Notes: a model not told the origin generated them from the sequence alone. A DNA stretch of 64,000 nucleotides from Actinoplanes sp. N902-109 (GCF_000389965.1 NC_021191.1:5147501-5211500), one strand, 5' to 3'. Numbered from the stretch's first letter, positions 34,623-43,613 are shown. Numbers and translations: made by a program.

Positions 34623-35180
34623 TCAGCGCCCGGGCGGTGGCGGCGGTGTGACCGGGCCGATCCTGCGCAACGGCAGGCCGGTGGCGTCGGTGGGCGGTCC
34701 GGCCGGTCGCCATGGACGCCGCCCGGACGGGATCGGCACCAGCGGCACCACCCGGTCCGGCTCGGCCACCGTCCGTTCGGTGATGGCGACGCCGAATGCG
34801 GCGTGCATCAGCGCGATGCCCCAGTGACAACCGGTTGCCCCGGCCAGCGCCCCTGGGTCGACGCCGAGCCGGTCGAGCACCACCCCGGCCCGCGGTGGCT
34901 CCGCCACGGCCACGACCCGGCCGTGTTCGGCATAGCCCAGCACCAGCAAGCCGTCCCCCAGGCGGGCCCAGGACAGCGCCCTCCCGCGCGCCGACAGCCG
35001 CTGCAGCACCTCAGGACGGACACCCTCCGCGCCGTCCGTCTCGGTGAACACCCGGCCCGACACCCCCAGCGTCATCCCGGCCGGCCGGTCGGTGCCGCCG
35101 ATCGCCCGCACCGCCTCGTCAGGACCGATGCCGTCGACCACCGTCACGCACAGCAGCGGGTAACGCTCGGTCCAGCTCAC
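34623..35180 (-). CDS. Hypothetical protein, DUF6461-like
   Basis: A 185-residue soluble protein without signal peptide or membrane helix. The N-terminus (SWTERYPLLCVTVVDGIGPDEAVRAIGG) resembles the W...CVT.V.G..P.e...r.g pattern of actinobacterial DUF6461 proteins. The last ~40 residues are proline- and arginine-rich. The start overlaps the stop of the HAD phosphatase gene by four bases, so the two are coupled, though no functional link is known. The stop is 25 bases from the convergent giant gene. Confidence 0.65.
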   Translation of the reverse strand: MSWTERYPLLCVTVVDGIGPDEAVRAIGGTDRPAGMTLGVSGRVFTETDGAEGVRPEVLQRLSARGRALSWARLGDGLLVLGYAEHGRVVAVAEPPRAGVVLDRLGVDPGALAGATGCHWGIALMHAAFGVAITERTVAEPDRVVPLVPIPSGRRPWRPAGPPTDATGLPLRRIGPVTPPPPPGR

Positions 35181-35992
35181 GCCAGCAGCCGGGCGAGGGT
35201 GGTCACCACGCCGTGGTCACGGTGCGACGGCGCCTGGAACCGGGCCCGGCGGGTCACCTCGGGGTGCGCGCCCGCCATGGCGAACGACCACTCGGCCGCG
35301 TCCAGCATCTCCAGGTCGTTGAGGTAGTCGCCGAACGCGGCGGTCTGTGCCGGGCTGATCCCGAGCGCGTCCTGCAACCGGCGCACCGCGGCGCCCTTGT
35401 CGGCGGTGGCGCTCATCAGGTCGATCCAGTGCGGGCCGGACACCACCACCCGGTGCGCAGCGGACCGGAACCGGGCCAGGTGCGGTGCGAGGTCCCGCTC
35501 GGCGTCACCGAAGTCGTACACCGCGAGCTTGAGCACCTCGTCATCGACCGCGAGGAGATCCGGCACCGCCTCCAGGGCGGCGTAGTACTTGCTCGCCTCG
35601 GCCAGGAAAGCCTCATCGCCACGCTCGACATAGGCGGACCGCTTGCCACACACGACCACCCCGAGGTCGGCCGGCACCGCGCGAAGGGCCGGCAGCACAT
35701 CCCGTACGACATCGGGGCCGAGCGGGTCCGAACTGATCTCCACCCCGTCCCGGACGACATAGGCACCGTTCTCGGCGATGAACGGCATGCCCGCGGCGGC
35801 ACCGGTGAACTCGCGGGCCAAGGTCGCATACTGCCGCCCGCTGGCCGGTACGAACAGCACCCCGCGCTCGCGCATGACCGCCAGCAGCGGCCACAGCCCG
35901 GCGGGCACCCGCCCGTGCTCGTCGAGCAGCGTGCCATCCATGTCCGCCACCACCAGCCGAAGATCAACCGCAGCAGCCACCGTCGCCGTCAT
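35177..35992 (-). CDS. HAD superfamily (Cof type) phosphatase
   Basis: A 271-residue HAD hydrolase of the Cof/IIB class. Motif I is VVADMDGTLLDEHG, with the nucleophile Asp and acid Asp. Motif II is VPASGRQY. A C2-type cap lies in the middle, with a conserved Lys before the final motif FGDYLNDLEMLDAA. Such enzymes dephosphorylate sugar phosphates or flavin precursors; substrate unknown. I chose the ATG at 35992 because the frame beyond it (to 36061) lacks conserved content. Confidence 0.9.
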   Translation of the reverse strand: MTATVAAAVDLRLVVADMDGTLLDEHGRVPAGLWPLLAVMRERGVLFVPASGRQYATLAREFTGAAAGMPFIAENGAYVVRDGVEISSDPLGPDVVRDVLPALRAVPADLGVVVCGKRSAYVERGDEAFLAEASKYYAALEAVPDLLAVDDEVLKLAVYDFGDAERDLAPHLARFRSAAHRVVVSGPHWIDLMSATADKGAAVRRLQDALGISPAQTAAFGDYLNDLEMLDAAEWSFAMAGAHPEVTRRARFQAPSHRDHGVVTTLARLLA

Positions 35993-36076
35993 GGCGCCGA
36001 ACGCTACCGACGCGGGGCACGCCCTTCCGCCCGCCGCCCGCAAAGGTGAGCGACACCGCACACCCCGTAGAGCATC

Positions 36077-37147
36077 CTAGGTTGCTGGGATGAAAGTCGG
36101 CAGGTATGTGCCGCCGCCGGACATCGGCACCCCCCGGTTTCGCCGCCGATGCGCGGTCGACCCCCGCGTCACGAGCGTGACCGGCAACGTCACCGGGCCC
36201 GGCGAGCCGGCGACCCCAGCGCTTCCCGCTTCCGGGCCGGGCCGGGCGATCAACCCCAGCAGATGACGTACGCCCACCGCCCCCATCAACCGCAGCGGCG
36301 ACGCCACCGTCGTCAGGCCGGGAGTCACGATCCCGGCCGCCGGTACGTTGCCGAAGCCGGTCACGCTGATCTCCTGCGGCACCAGGATGCCCCGGGCGGT
36401 GAGGGCCCGGATCAGGCCGATCGCGATCTGGTCGTCGTACGCGATCACCGCGGTGGTGGGTCGTTGCAGCAGCTCGCCGGCCGCGGCCAGGCCACCCGCG
36501 ACGGTCGCGGGGAAGGGCCCGATACGGCGCGACTGGACGCCGTACTCGCAGCCGGCCTGGCGCAGCGCCCGCCGGTGCATCCCGTCGGCCCAGGCGTCGG
36601 CCGGCCCCGCCACATAGGTGACCAGGTCGTGACCGAGAGCGGCCAGATGCTCGACCACCCGGCGCATCCCGTCCGGGATGTCCGGCACCACGCAGGGCAG
36701 ACCGGACAGCATCCGGTCGAGCAGCACCACCGGGCGGCTCGCCGCGAGGGCGGACAGATCGTCGTCGGGAGTGTGCGGCGCCGCCAGCACCGCCCCGTCG
36801 ACCGTGGACAGCGCCCGGTCGAGCGCCTCGGGCCGGCCGGCCGCGTCGGCGACGACGGTGAGGTAGCCCGCCTCGCCCGCCGCCTCCTGGGCGCCGCGCA
36901 GCATCTCCGCGGTGGCCGGGTCGGTGACGTCCGTGACGATCAGCGCCAGCATCGAGGTGCGCCCGGTGGGCAACGCCCGGGCCAGCGGGTTCGTCCGGTA
37001 GCCGAGCTCGGCCGCCGCCGTCTCGATCCGGGCGACGGTCCCCCGCGACACCCGCCCGGGCCGGGTCAGCGCGCGCGACACCGTCGACGCGGCGACCCCG
37101 GCGGACCGGGCGACGTCGTAGATCGTGGGCGCCCGATTTCCGGCCAT
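36077..37147 (-). CDS. LacI family transcriptional regulator
   Basis: A 356-residue regulator with a perfect LacI headpiece: PTIYDVARSAGVAASTVSRALTRPGRVS, then a hinge with NPLARALPTGRT. A periplasmic-binding-like effector domain follows (MLALIVTDVTDPATAEMLRGAQ..., VTGFGNVPAAGIVTPGLTTV). The start at 37147 is fixed by the headpiece; the frame continues upstream as noise. The last ~35 residues (after VTLPVTLVTRGS) are an atypical Arg/Gly-rich tail. No sugar transport genes are adjacent, so the regulon is unknown. Confidence 0.92.
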   Translation of the reverse strand: MAGNRAPTIYDVARSAGVAASTVSRALTRPGRVSRGTVARIETAAAELGYRTNPLARALPTGRTSMLALIVTDVTDPATAEMLRGAQEAAGEAGYLTVVADAAGRPEALDRALSTVDGAVLAAPHTPDDDLSALAASRPVVLLDRMLSGLPCVVPDIPDGMRRVVEHLAALGHDLVTYVAGPADAWADGMHRRALRQAGCEYGVQSRRIGPFPATVAGGLAAAGELLQRPTTAVIAYDDQIAIGLIRALTARGILVPQEISVTGFGNVPAAGIVTPGLTTVASPLRLMGAVGVRHLLGLIARPGPEAGSAGVAGSPGPVTLPVTLVTRGSTAHRRRNRGVPMSGGGTYLPTFIPAT

Positions 37148-37155
37148 CGCGCTCA

Positions 37156-37163
37156 GGTTAACC
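37156..37163. promoter_or_regulatory. Candidate autoregulatory site GGTTAACC
   Basis: An 8-base perfect palindrome in a locally AT-containing patch, 9-16 bases upstream of the LacI-type start. It could be an operator overlapping the promoter, but it lacks the central CG of most LacI-family operators. Confidence 0.3.
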
Positions 37164-37260
37164 GCGCCCGGCACCGCATCCGGCCCGTTCCCGCCAATTC
37201 GCCGGTCGGGCCGGTGTTGCTTCTCGCTGAGCACGCCGGCTGCCGGCCCGGGCCGGCGGG

Positions 37261-39138
37261 CTAGCGGCGCGCCCCGGCGATCCCCGCGCGCACCCGGGCC
37301 AGCTTGACGGCCTGCTGGAGCGTCGCGACGTCGTACGCGCCGTAGTGGCGGCGACCGTTGATGAAGAAGGTCGGTGTGCCCGAGACGCCGCTCAGGTCCG
37401 CCGAGTCGACGTCCTCGGTCACCCGCTCCTGGTGGCCGTGGGTCAGGAGTTCGTCGTGGAAGCGGTCGGTGTCGAGGCCGAGCTGGTCGGCGTAGCGCAG
37501 CAGGTCCATGACGCGCAGGTGGTCCTGGTGACCGAGGAGGAGGTCGTGCATCTCCCAGAACTTGCCCTGGGCCGCCGCGGCTTCGGCGGCTTCGGCGGCG
37601 AGCCGGGCCTGCGGGTGGACGTCGGCCAGCGGGAGGTGACGCCAGACATAGCGGAGGTCGGTGTCGGCGATCAGGTCGCGGACCGCGGGCTCGGCCTGGC
37701 CGCAGTAGGGGCATTGGAAGTCGCCGTACTCCACGACGGTGACCGAGGCCCCGGCCGGGCCGCGGCAGTGGTCACGGTCCGGATCCACCGGCGGGACGAG
37801 GTCGATGATGTCCTCGGTGTCGCCGAGCAGGGCGCGGGCCCGGCGGGGCACCGGGAGCATCCGGGTGGCGCGGAAGACGGCCCAGGTCAGCACGGCGGCA
37901 CCGGCCGCCGCGGTGAGGACGCCGATCGTGACCTCGGCGAGTTCGGGGCCGGTGAAGGCGAGCGTCGCGATGAGCAGCGAGACGGTGAAGCCGATACCGG
38001 CGATGGTGCCGCTGCCCAGCACCGAGGCCCAGCCGACGGCGGGGCGGATGCGGCCGCCGCTGAGCCGGGCCAGCAGGGCCGACACCCCGACCACGGCGAT
38101 CGGCTTGCCGAGCAGGTAGGCGGCGATCACGCCCCAGGTCACCGGGGCGGTGTACGCCCGCGCCAAGACCCCGCCGTCGATGGTGATCCCGGCGTTGGCC
38201 AGGCCGAACAGCGGCACGATGAGGTAACTGGACCAGGGGTGGAACCGGCGCTGCAGCCGGTCGTTGGGCGACAGCGTCTCGATCACGCCGATCGCGGCGG
38301 TGCGGGCGATCTCCGGGGTGGGCTGCTCGCGGAACAGCTTGAACAGCCCGCTGGCCTCCTCCAGCCGATCGCGGGCCGGGGTGTAGGCGACGGCGGTCAG
38401 ACCCATGGCGAGCCCGGCCACCACCGGGTCGACGCCGCTGGCCAGCATCGCGGCCCACATGACCACGCCGACCAGGGTGTACACGCTGCTGCGCCGGATG
38501 CCGAGCAGCCGCAGCGAGACGAAGACCGCGAACGCGACCGCGGCGATGCTCAGCGGCACGACCTCGATGTCGTCGCTGTAGACCAGCGCGATCACCACGA
38601 GCGCCACCAGGTCGTCGACCACGAACACGGTGAGCAGGAAGATCCGGACCTGGTCGGGCACGCTGCGCCCGAGCAGCGCGACCAGGCCGAGGGCGAGTGC
38701 GGTGTCGGTGGACATGGCCACGCCCCAGCCGTGGGCGCCGGGGCTGCCCGCGGTGACCGCCAGATAGATCAGCACCGGGATCAGCATGCCGGTCAGCCCG
38801 GCGGCGGCCGGCAGCACGAACCGGCGGCGTTCGCGCAGGTCGCCCAGGTCGAACTCGCGGCGCGCCTCCAGCCCGACGACCAGGAAGAACAACGTCATCA
38901 GCCCGCTGTTCACCCAGGTGCGAAGTTCTTCGGAGATACCGTACGCACCCAGCCGCACCGCCAGCCGCGTGTGCCACACCGCGTCGTACGAGCCGGGGTC
39001 GACGTTCGCCCAGACCAGCGCCGCCACGATGGCACCCACGAGCACCCCGGCGCTGCCGGCCTCGGTCCGCAGGAAGGCCCGCAGAGGTGCACCGAGCTGA
39101 CGGGTCCAGGGCGTACGCCCCTGCATGCCGGAAGTCAT
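37261..39138 (-). CDS. nhaA: Na+/H+ antiporter NhaA with C-terminal DsbA-like thioredoxin domain
   Basis: A 625-residue fusion. Residues ~20-420 are NhaA: FFLVVGLEARREFDLGDLR, then VAMSTDTALALGLVALLG and FVVDDLVALVVIALVY, which holds the transport Asp pair. Residues ~450-625 form a DsbA-type domain: VTVVEYGDFQCPYCGQAEP (CPYC active site), KFWEMHDLLLGHQ, and cis-Pro loop GVSGTPTFFINGR. NhaA-thioredoxin fusions are known in actinobacteria; the redox domain may act on nearby proteins or sense thiol state. I chose the ATG at 39138; a second in-frame ATG lies four codons later. Confidence 0.92.
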   Translation of the reverse strand: MTSGMQGRTPWTRQLGAPLRAFLRTEAGSAGVLVGAIVAALVWANVDPGSYDAVWHTRLAVRLGAYGISEELRTWVNSGLMTLFFLVVGLEARREFDLGDLRERRRFVLPAAAGLTGMLIPVLIYLAVTAGSPGAHGWGVAMSTDTALALGLVALLGRSVPDQVRIFLLTVFVVDDLVALVVIALVYSDDIEVVPLSIAAVAFAVFVSLRLLGIRRSSVYTLVGVVMWAAMLASGVDPVVAGLAMGLTAVAYTPARDRLEEASGLFKLFREQPTPEIARTAAIGVIETLSPNDRLQRRFHPWSSYLIVPLFGLANAGITIDGGVLARAYTAPVTWGVIAAYLLGKPIAVVGVSALLARLSGGRIRPAVGWASVLGSGTIAGIGFTVSLLIATLAFTGPELAEVTIGVLTAAAGAAVLTWAVFRATRMLPVPRRARALLGDTEDIIDLVPPVDPDRDHCRGPAGASVTVVEYGDFQCPYCGQAEPAVRDLIADTDLRYVWRHLPLADVHPQARLAAEAAEAAAAQGKFWEMHDLLLGHQDHLRVMDLLRYADQLGLDTDRFHDELLTHGHQERVTEDVDSADLSGVSGTPTFFINGRRHYGAYDVATLQQAVKLARVRAGIAGARR

Positions 39139-39151
39139 GCGCGCAGCAGGA

Positions 39152-39316
39152 TCAGGCGTTCTCCCGGGTGACCGCGCCGGCGGGCTGCGGGTCGAAGGGG
39201 TGGCGCAGCCGGGCCATCGCCTCGTCGCTGTGGTCGGCCGCCGGGGCGACCGGCGGGGCGTCCTCGGCCGTGTTGTCGGCGCGGAACTGCGGGACGGGGA
39301 GTGTGTCGAGAACCAT
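39152..39316 (-). CDS. Small acidic ORF upstream of nhaA
   Basis: A 54-residue frame (begins MVLDTLPVPQFRADN, ends PAGAVTRENA) with an AGGAG ribosome binding site nine bases before its ATG, ending 13 bases before the nhaA start on the same strand. It is Ala/Pro/Asp-rich, has no cysteine, signal peptide or membrane helix, and I do not recognise it. Spacing, ribosome binding site and amino-acid composition support translation. It could be a leader peptide of nhaA or a small regulatory protein. Confidence 0.45.
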   Translation of the reverse strand: MVLDTLPVPQFRADNTAEDAPPVAPAADHSDEAMARLRHPFDPQPAGAVTRENA

Positions 39317-39441
39317 GTGGAGCGGCTCCTGGCAGTAGTCGGATCAGGGACGGGCCGGGATCTACCCAGACACAGCATGCGCCATGCCGGTTTGCTCACT
39401 CGAACGGGCTACCCGTCCGGGTCCGGCTGCTAAAAGTAACC

Positions 39442-39789
39442 ATGCGGCTGCAATACGACATCATCCGGGTCATGATCGACCGCGGGCAGGAGGTGTGTGT
39501 CCGGCTGTTCGGGGACTTCGACGAATCTGCCCGCCACGACCTGCGGGAAGCCCTGTCCGTGGCAGCGAACGACAACATCGCCCCGCGGTTCGTGGTCGAC
39601 CTGCAGGAGACCCGGTTCCTCGGTTCCGAGGCGATCGGCGCGCTGCTCAGCGGCTGTCTGCGCGCCCAGGAGGCGGGCAAGTGGGTGCAGATCGTCAACG
39701 CGCACGGCGTGGTCCGTACCGTCCTGCAGGTCACCGGGGTGCTGGAGCTGTTCGACGCGCCGCCGGGAACCTGCCGGGAGATCGCCTGA
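39442..39789 (+). CDS. STAS-domain protein (anti-sigma factor antagonist-like)
   Basis: A 115-residue single STAS domain: VCVRLFGDFDESARHDLREAL, then PRFVVDLQETRFLGSEAIGALLSG and a helical end. The loop GSEAIG holds a serine at the position phosphorylated in SpoIIAA-type antagonists. Such proteins bind anti-sigma kinases and free the sigma factor. No kinase lies next to it; the nearest partner candidates are at 56.8 kb. The ATG at 39442 is chosen by alignment to the domain start. A broken CHASE-GGDEF gene follows 33 bases later. Confidence 0.85.
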   Translation: MRLQYDIIRVMIDRGQEVCVRLFGDFDESARHDLREALSVAANDNIAPRFVVDLQETRFLGSEAIGALLSGCLRAQEAGKWVQIVNAHGVVRTVLQVTGVLELFDAPPGTCREIA

Positions 39790-39822
39790 TCAGTTTCCGG
39801 CCGGGGTGCCGAACGGACAGAG

Positions 39823-40846
39823 GTGAGCTGGGCCCCGCCACCGCGCACCCGCCGGCAGCTGGTCGCTGCCCTGCTGGTGCTGCTCGTGCCGGCCGCCGGC
39901 GGCGTGGTCACGGTGGTCGTCGGGTACGCGCTGACCCGCAGCGAGCAGCGCTACGCGGCCCAGGCGATGGACCGCTACACCGCCGACGTGAGCGCGGCCG
40001 TCACCACCGAGGTGGCCCGCTACGGCGACACACTCACCGACATGGCCCGGGCGGTGGCCGCGGAGAGCGCCCTGACCCGCACCGACTTCGAGGAGATCAC
40101 CGAGGGCATCGACGCCGACCGGCTGCCCGGGGTGAGCGGGATCGCCTTCGTGGCCGAGGTCCCGACCGCCCGTACGGCGGCCACCCAGCGGTTGTGGCGC
40201 GCCCGCGGCGCCACCGGGCTGACCTTGACGCCCGAGGGGGTGAAGGCGCACGATCCCGGACTCGTCGAGCCCGACCCGGCGCTGGTGCGCGAACGGGCGA
40301 TCAGCGTGGGCCAGCGGGTCTGGCGGCTCACCGTCCACCCGACCGCGAGCCTGGCGAACCGGGCCGACGAACGTATCCGGACGATCGCGCTGGACGCCTG
40401 CCTGGCCGTGACCGTCGCGCTGGCTGGTGACGCACGGCCACTCGGGCGAGTCGTTCGCGGTGATCTTCATCGACCTGGACGGCTTCGAACAGGTCAACGA
40501 CCGGCTCGGGCACAGCGGCGGGGACGCCCTGCTGCGCGAGGTGGCCGGGCGGCTCAGCGGGTGCCTGCGCGCCGCCGACACGATCGCCCGGTTCGGCGGC
40601 GACGAGTTCACCGTTCTGACCGAGCGGCTGGGTGACCCGGCAGCCGCGCGGGTGGCGGCAGCGCGGGTGGTGGAAGCGATCGGCCGCCCGTACCTCCTGG
40701 AAGCCGGCGCCGCCCATGTCACGGCGAGTGTCGGGATTGCCGTGAACCGGCCGGGCACCGGCGCGGATGCCGTGCTGCGCGCCGGGGACCTGGCCATGTA
40801 CACCGCGCAGAAGGCGGGCAAGGCCCGCTATGTGGTGTCCGGCTGA
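39823..40846 (+). pseudogene. Disrupted CHASE-GGDEF diguanylate cyclase gene
   Basis: The first frame (GTG 39823) gives a membrane helix (LVAALLVLLVPAAGGVVTVVV) and a CHASE-like extracellular sensor (SGIAFVAEVP..., TLTPEG) up to about residue 200. It then loses sense near 40420 inside what looks like the start of a second helix (ALDACLAVTVALA). A second frame from 40427 carries the rest of a GGDEF domain: FAVIFIDLDGFEQVNDRLGHSGGDALL, RAADTIARFGGDEF (motif and RxxD site intact) to 40846. The second helix's remainder and the DPLTGLPNR-type beginning of the GGDEF domain are missing. So an internal deletion with frame change has occurred. It is probably inactive. Confidence 0.8.
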
Positions 40847-40865
40847 GCCTGCCATGATGGTCGCC

Positions 40866-41660
40866 ATGACGGCGATCGACTCGACGGTGCCGCATCCGGC
40901 CCGCCGCTACAACTACTGGCTCGGCGGCAAGGACAACTTCGCGGCCGACCGCAAGTCCGGTGACGAGCTGGAGGCGGCGTTCCCCAATGTCCGCAAGGGA
41001 GCCCTGGCCAACCGTGCGCTGCTGCGCCGGGCCACCCGGTTCCTCGCGGCCGAGGCCGGCATCCGTCAGTTCCTCGACATCGGCACCGGCCTGCCGACCG
41101 CGGACAACACCCACGAGGTGGCCCAGTCGATCGCCCCGGAGAGCCGGATCGTCTACGTCGACAACGACCCGCTGGTGATGGTGCACGCCCGCGCCCTGCT
41201 CACGACCAGCCCCGAGGGGCGCACCGCGTACATCGAGAAGGACCTGCGCGACCCGGCGGAGATCCTCGCCGACCCGACGCTGCGCGAGACGCTCGACCTC
41301 GGCCGGCCGGTCGCGCTGATGCTGATCGCGGTGCTCCACTTCGTCCACGGCCACGGCGCCGCCAAGCCGATCGTGCAGCGGCTGATGGCGGAGCTGCCGA
41401 GCGGCAGCTACCTGGTAGTCACCCACGCGACCTCCGACTTCGGCACGCCCGAGCAGGCCGCGCTCTACCAGCGGATGGTCGAGCAGGGCCGCAGCGACGT
41501 GTGGACCCGCAGCCGGGCCGAGGTGGCCGACCTCTTCGAGGGGCTGGAGCTGCTCGAGCCCGGGGTCGTGCCGGCCAGCAAGTGGCACCCGGCGCCCGGC
41601 GACCCGGAATTCGCCGACAACGAGGTCAACGTGTGGACGGGCGTCGCGCGCAAGAATTGA
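40866..41660 (+). CDS. S-adenosyl methyltransferase, DUF574 family
   Basis: A 264-residue member of the actinomycete-specific DUF574/Methyltransf_19 family. Hallmarks are HPARRYNYWLGGKDNFAADR at the start, QFLDIGTGLPT (SAM-binding motif I), VYVDNDPLVMVHARALL, VALMLIAVLHFV, and a C-terminal HPAPGD....VWTGVARK. It uses SAM; substrates of this family are mostly unknown. In-frame ATGs at 40854, 40857 and 40866 are possible; I chose the last because it gives the usual short leader. A GNAT gene follows after two bases. Confidence 0.9.
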   Translation: MTAIDSTVPHPARRYNYWLGGKDNFAADRKSGDELEAAFPNVRKGALANRALLRRATRFLAAEAGIRQFLDIGTGLPTADNTHEVAQSIAPESRIVYVDNDPLVMVHARALLTTSPEGRTAYIEKDLRDPAEILADPTLRETLDLGRPVALMLIAVLHFVHGHGAAKPIVQRLMAELPSGSYLVVTHATSDFGTPEQAALYQRMVEQGRSDVWTRSRAEVADLFEGLELLEPGVVPASKWHPAPGDPEFADNEVNVWTGVARKN

Positions 41661-41662
41661 TC

Positions 41663-42154
41663 ATGACCATCGCCATCCTGCCGATGACCGCCGCGCATGC
41701 CCAGGCGGTGCTGGACATCTATGCCGCCGGGATCGCCACGGGCAACGCCACGTTCGAGACCGCCGTGCCGCAGTGGGCCGTCTTCGACCGCGGCAAGCTG
41801 CCCGCACACCGGTTCGTGGCGGTCGAGGCCGGCACCGTCGTCGGCTGGGTGGCCTGCTCACCGGTGTCGGCCCGGGCGGCGTACGCCGGGGTGGTGGAAC
41901 ACTCGGTCTACGTGGACCCGGCGGCCGGCGGGCGCGGCGTGGGCCGCCGGCTGATCGAGGAGCTGGTCACCTCGACCGAGGCAGCCGGCATCTGGACGAT
42001 CCAGTCCGGCGTCTTCCCGGAGAACACCGCCAGCCTCGCCCTGCACGACCGCTGCGGCTTCCGGCGCATCGGCGTCCGCGAGCGCATCGGCCGCCGCGAC
42101 GGCGTCTGGCGCGACGTGATCCTGCTGGAACGCCGCAGCCCGGCGATCGGCTGA
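41663..42154 (+). CDS. GNAT N-acetyltransferase, phosphinothricin acetyltransferase-like
   Basis: A 163-residue acetyltransferase. ILPMTAAHAQAVLDIYAAGIATGNATFET matches the start of phosphinothricin/methionine sulfoximine N-acetyltransferases (Pat/MddA). The acetyl-CoA motif is GGRGVGRRLIEEL, and the end is VFPENTASLALHDRCGFRRIGVRERIG..DGVWRDVILLERR. It acetylates amino groups of amino-acid analogues. It starts two bases after the methyltransferase stop, so both are in one operon. Confidence 0.9.
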   Translation: MTIAILPMTAAHAQAVLDIYAAGIATGNATFETAVPQWAVFDRGKLPAHRFVAVEAGTVVGWVACSPVSARAAYAGVVEHSVYVDPAAGGRGVGRRLIEELVTSTEAAGIWTIQSGVFPENTASLALHDRCGFRRIGVRERIGRRDGVWRDVILLERRSPAIG

Positions 42155-42257
42155 CGGCCGGGACCCCCTTCACCGCCCTCGCGCCGCCGGGGGCGCCGCC
42201 GGGGCGCCCTCGCTACCGCTCCGCTAGTGCGCCGAACACAAACGTTCGCCGGGTTGG

Positions 42258-42860
42258 CTAGGCGGCCTTGGCTGCAGGGTGGCCCAGCGGTGTTGGCGTT
42301 CGCTGCGCACGCGGGCGCGTTCGCGCCTTGAGCGGCCAGGACGTCGGGGTGGCGGGCGTTGACGTTACGCCAGCACAGGTATCGGTGCAGGTGGCGACCG
42401 AGCGCCATGTGGTTCTGGTGGTCGGACCCGGCGATCACGAAGGTGCGCAGCGGCCCGACGTGTGCCTCGATCGGGTCAGCCCAGGAGGCGTAGGCCGGGG
42501 TGAAACAGAGCTCGACTTTTTGCGGGTCGCCCACTGCCTGATCGCGGTGCCCTCGTGCGCGGAAAGGTTGTCGAGGATGACGTGGATCGGGGCGCCGTCC
42601 GGCCGTTCCGCACGAATCGACGCGAAGACCCGCTGCGGGAAGTTCTGCGTGACGTGCTCGATCCGGCGAGTTCGACCTCGCGCTGCGGGTCGTTGGATTC
42701 CTTCCAGGTCTTGGTCCGCTGGAAGGTGATCTCGTGTAGGCGCAGGAGCTCCCGCAGCCGTTCACGGCCCACCAGCACGGTCCGCTCGCCGCTACCGATG
42801 AGGTAGTCGATGGGTTTGCGGATGCTCCTATGGGTGAACGGTTGCGGGACTGATCTGGCG
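42258..42860 (-). pseudogene. Decayed IS630-type transposase fragment
   Basis: Reading the minus strand, three frames carry pieces of an IS630-family DDE transposase. They are FTHRSIRKPIDYL...LHEITFQRTKTWKESNDP (about 42860-42665), FPQRVFASIRAE..VILDNLSAHEGTAIRQW (about 42660-42530) and DPQKVELCFTPAYASWADPIEAH...LGRHLHRYLCWRN (about 42530-42340). A final shift to PLGHPAAKAA and TAG occurs at 42258. The catalytic DN and E motifs are visible but in different frames. The N-terminal DNA-binding half and the region with the first Asp are missing. No inverted repeats could be identified. It is a non-functional remnant. Confidence 0.85.
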
Positions 42861-43011
42861 GGGACGGCCACCCGCCCATTGAGGGTCCAGGCTGCGTCGG
42901 GGTGAGGTCGGGTCCGGAGTTCGGCCGGGTGTGCGACGTGGCGTGCGGCCGGGCGGATGCTGGGCGGGCCGCAGCCCGGCGATCCTCTGCGAACCAGGCG
43001 CCGAGCCCCGG

Positions 43012-43590
43012 TCAGCAGCGCAGCGCGTCGATGATCGCGGCGGGCCTGGTGTGATTGGCCGGGTCGGGGCTGACCTCGACGAAGCGGACCACGCCGGAGC
43101 GGTCGGCGACCACGACCGCCGGGTAGGGCAGCGTCGAGCGCCCGGTGCCCAGCGCCCCGCTCTCGGCCGGGCTGCTGTAGCCGATGTTGAACGCATCGAT
43201 CAGCGCGTGCCGCGGGTCGGCGGCCACCAGCATGGTCAGCCGGGCCCGATGCTTCAGCTCGGCGAGGCGTTCCGGCCGCTGCGGGCTCACCGCGACCAGG
43301 TGCGCATCCACCCCTGCCAGCCCCTTCTCGTACGTCCGGAGCGCCGCCTCGGCCCCGGCCGCACCGGCGTGCGCGAAGAACATGAGCACGAGCGGTCCGG
43401 TGTCGAGCAGCCGGTGCAGGAAGATCGGGCCCAGATCGGCCTCGATGAGCGGCAGGTCCGGGATCCGGGCGCCCGGGGAGATCATCCGGCTCCAGACGGC
43501 ATCCCGCTCCATCTGGTGGCGGAACGCGGCGTCCTGGTGGCGGGACGCGGCGTCAGTGGCACGACTCTGGCGGGCCGAGGTCACGGTCAT
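43012..43590 (-). CDS. AhpC/TSA-like redoxin-fold protein lacking the peroxidatic cysteine
   Basis: A 192-residue protein. A helical N-terminus of ~35 residues precedes a redoxin core: SPGARIPDLPLIEADLG, then PLVLMFFAHAGAAGAEAALRTYEKGL, LVAVSPQRPERLAELKHRA and FNIGYS..., ending VVRFVEVSPDPANHTRPAAIIDALRC. In active relatives the position after the MFF strand carries CPxC or a peroxidatic Cys; here it reads AHAGAAGAEA, and the only cysteine is the last residue. So peroxidase activity by the usual route is unlikely. It may be a sensor or binding protein. Two inverted repeats lie just upstream. Confidence 0.8.
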   Translation of the reverse strand: MTVTSARQSRATDAASRHQDAAFRHQMERDAVWSRMISPGARIPDLPLIEADLGPIFLHRLLDTGPLVLMFFAHAGAAGAEAALRTYEKGLAGVDAHLVAVSPQRPERLAELKHRARLTMLVAADPRHALIDAFNIGYSSPAESGALGTGRSTLPYPAVVVADRSGVVRFVEVSPDPANHTRPAAIIDALRC

Positions 43591-43613
43591 GCCGGACAGA
43601 GTACTCTCCTATT

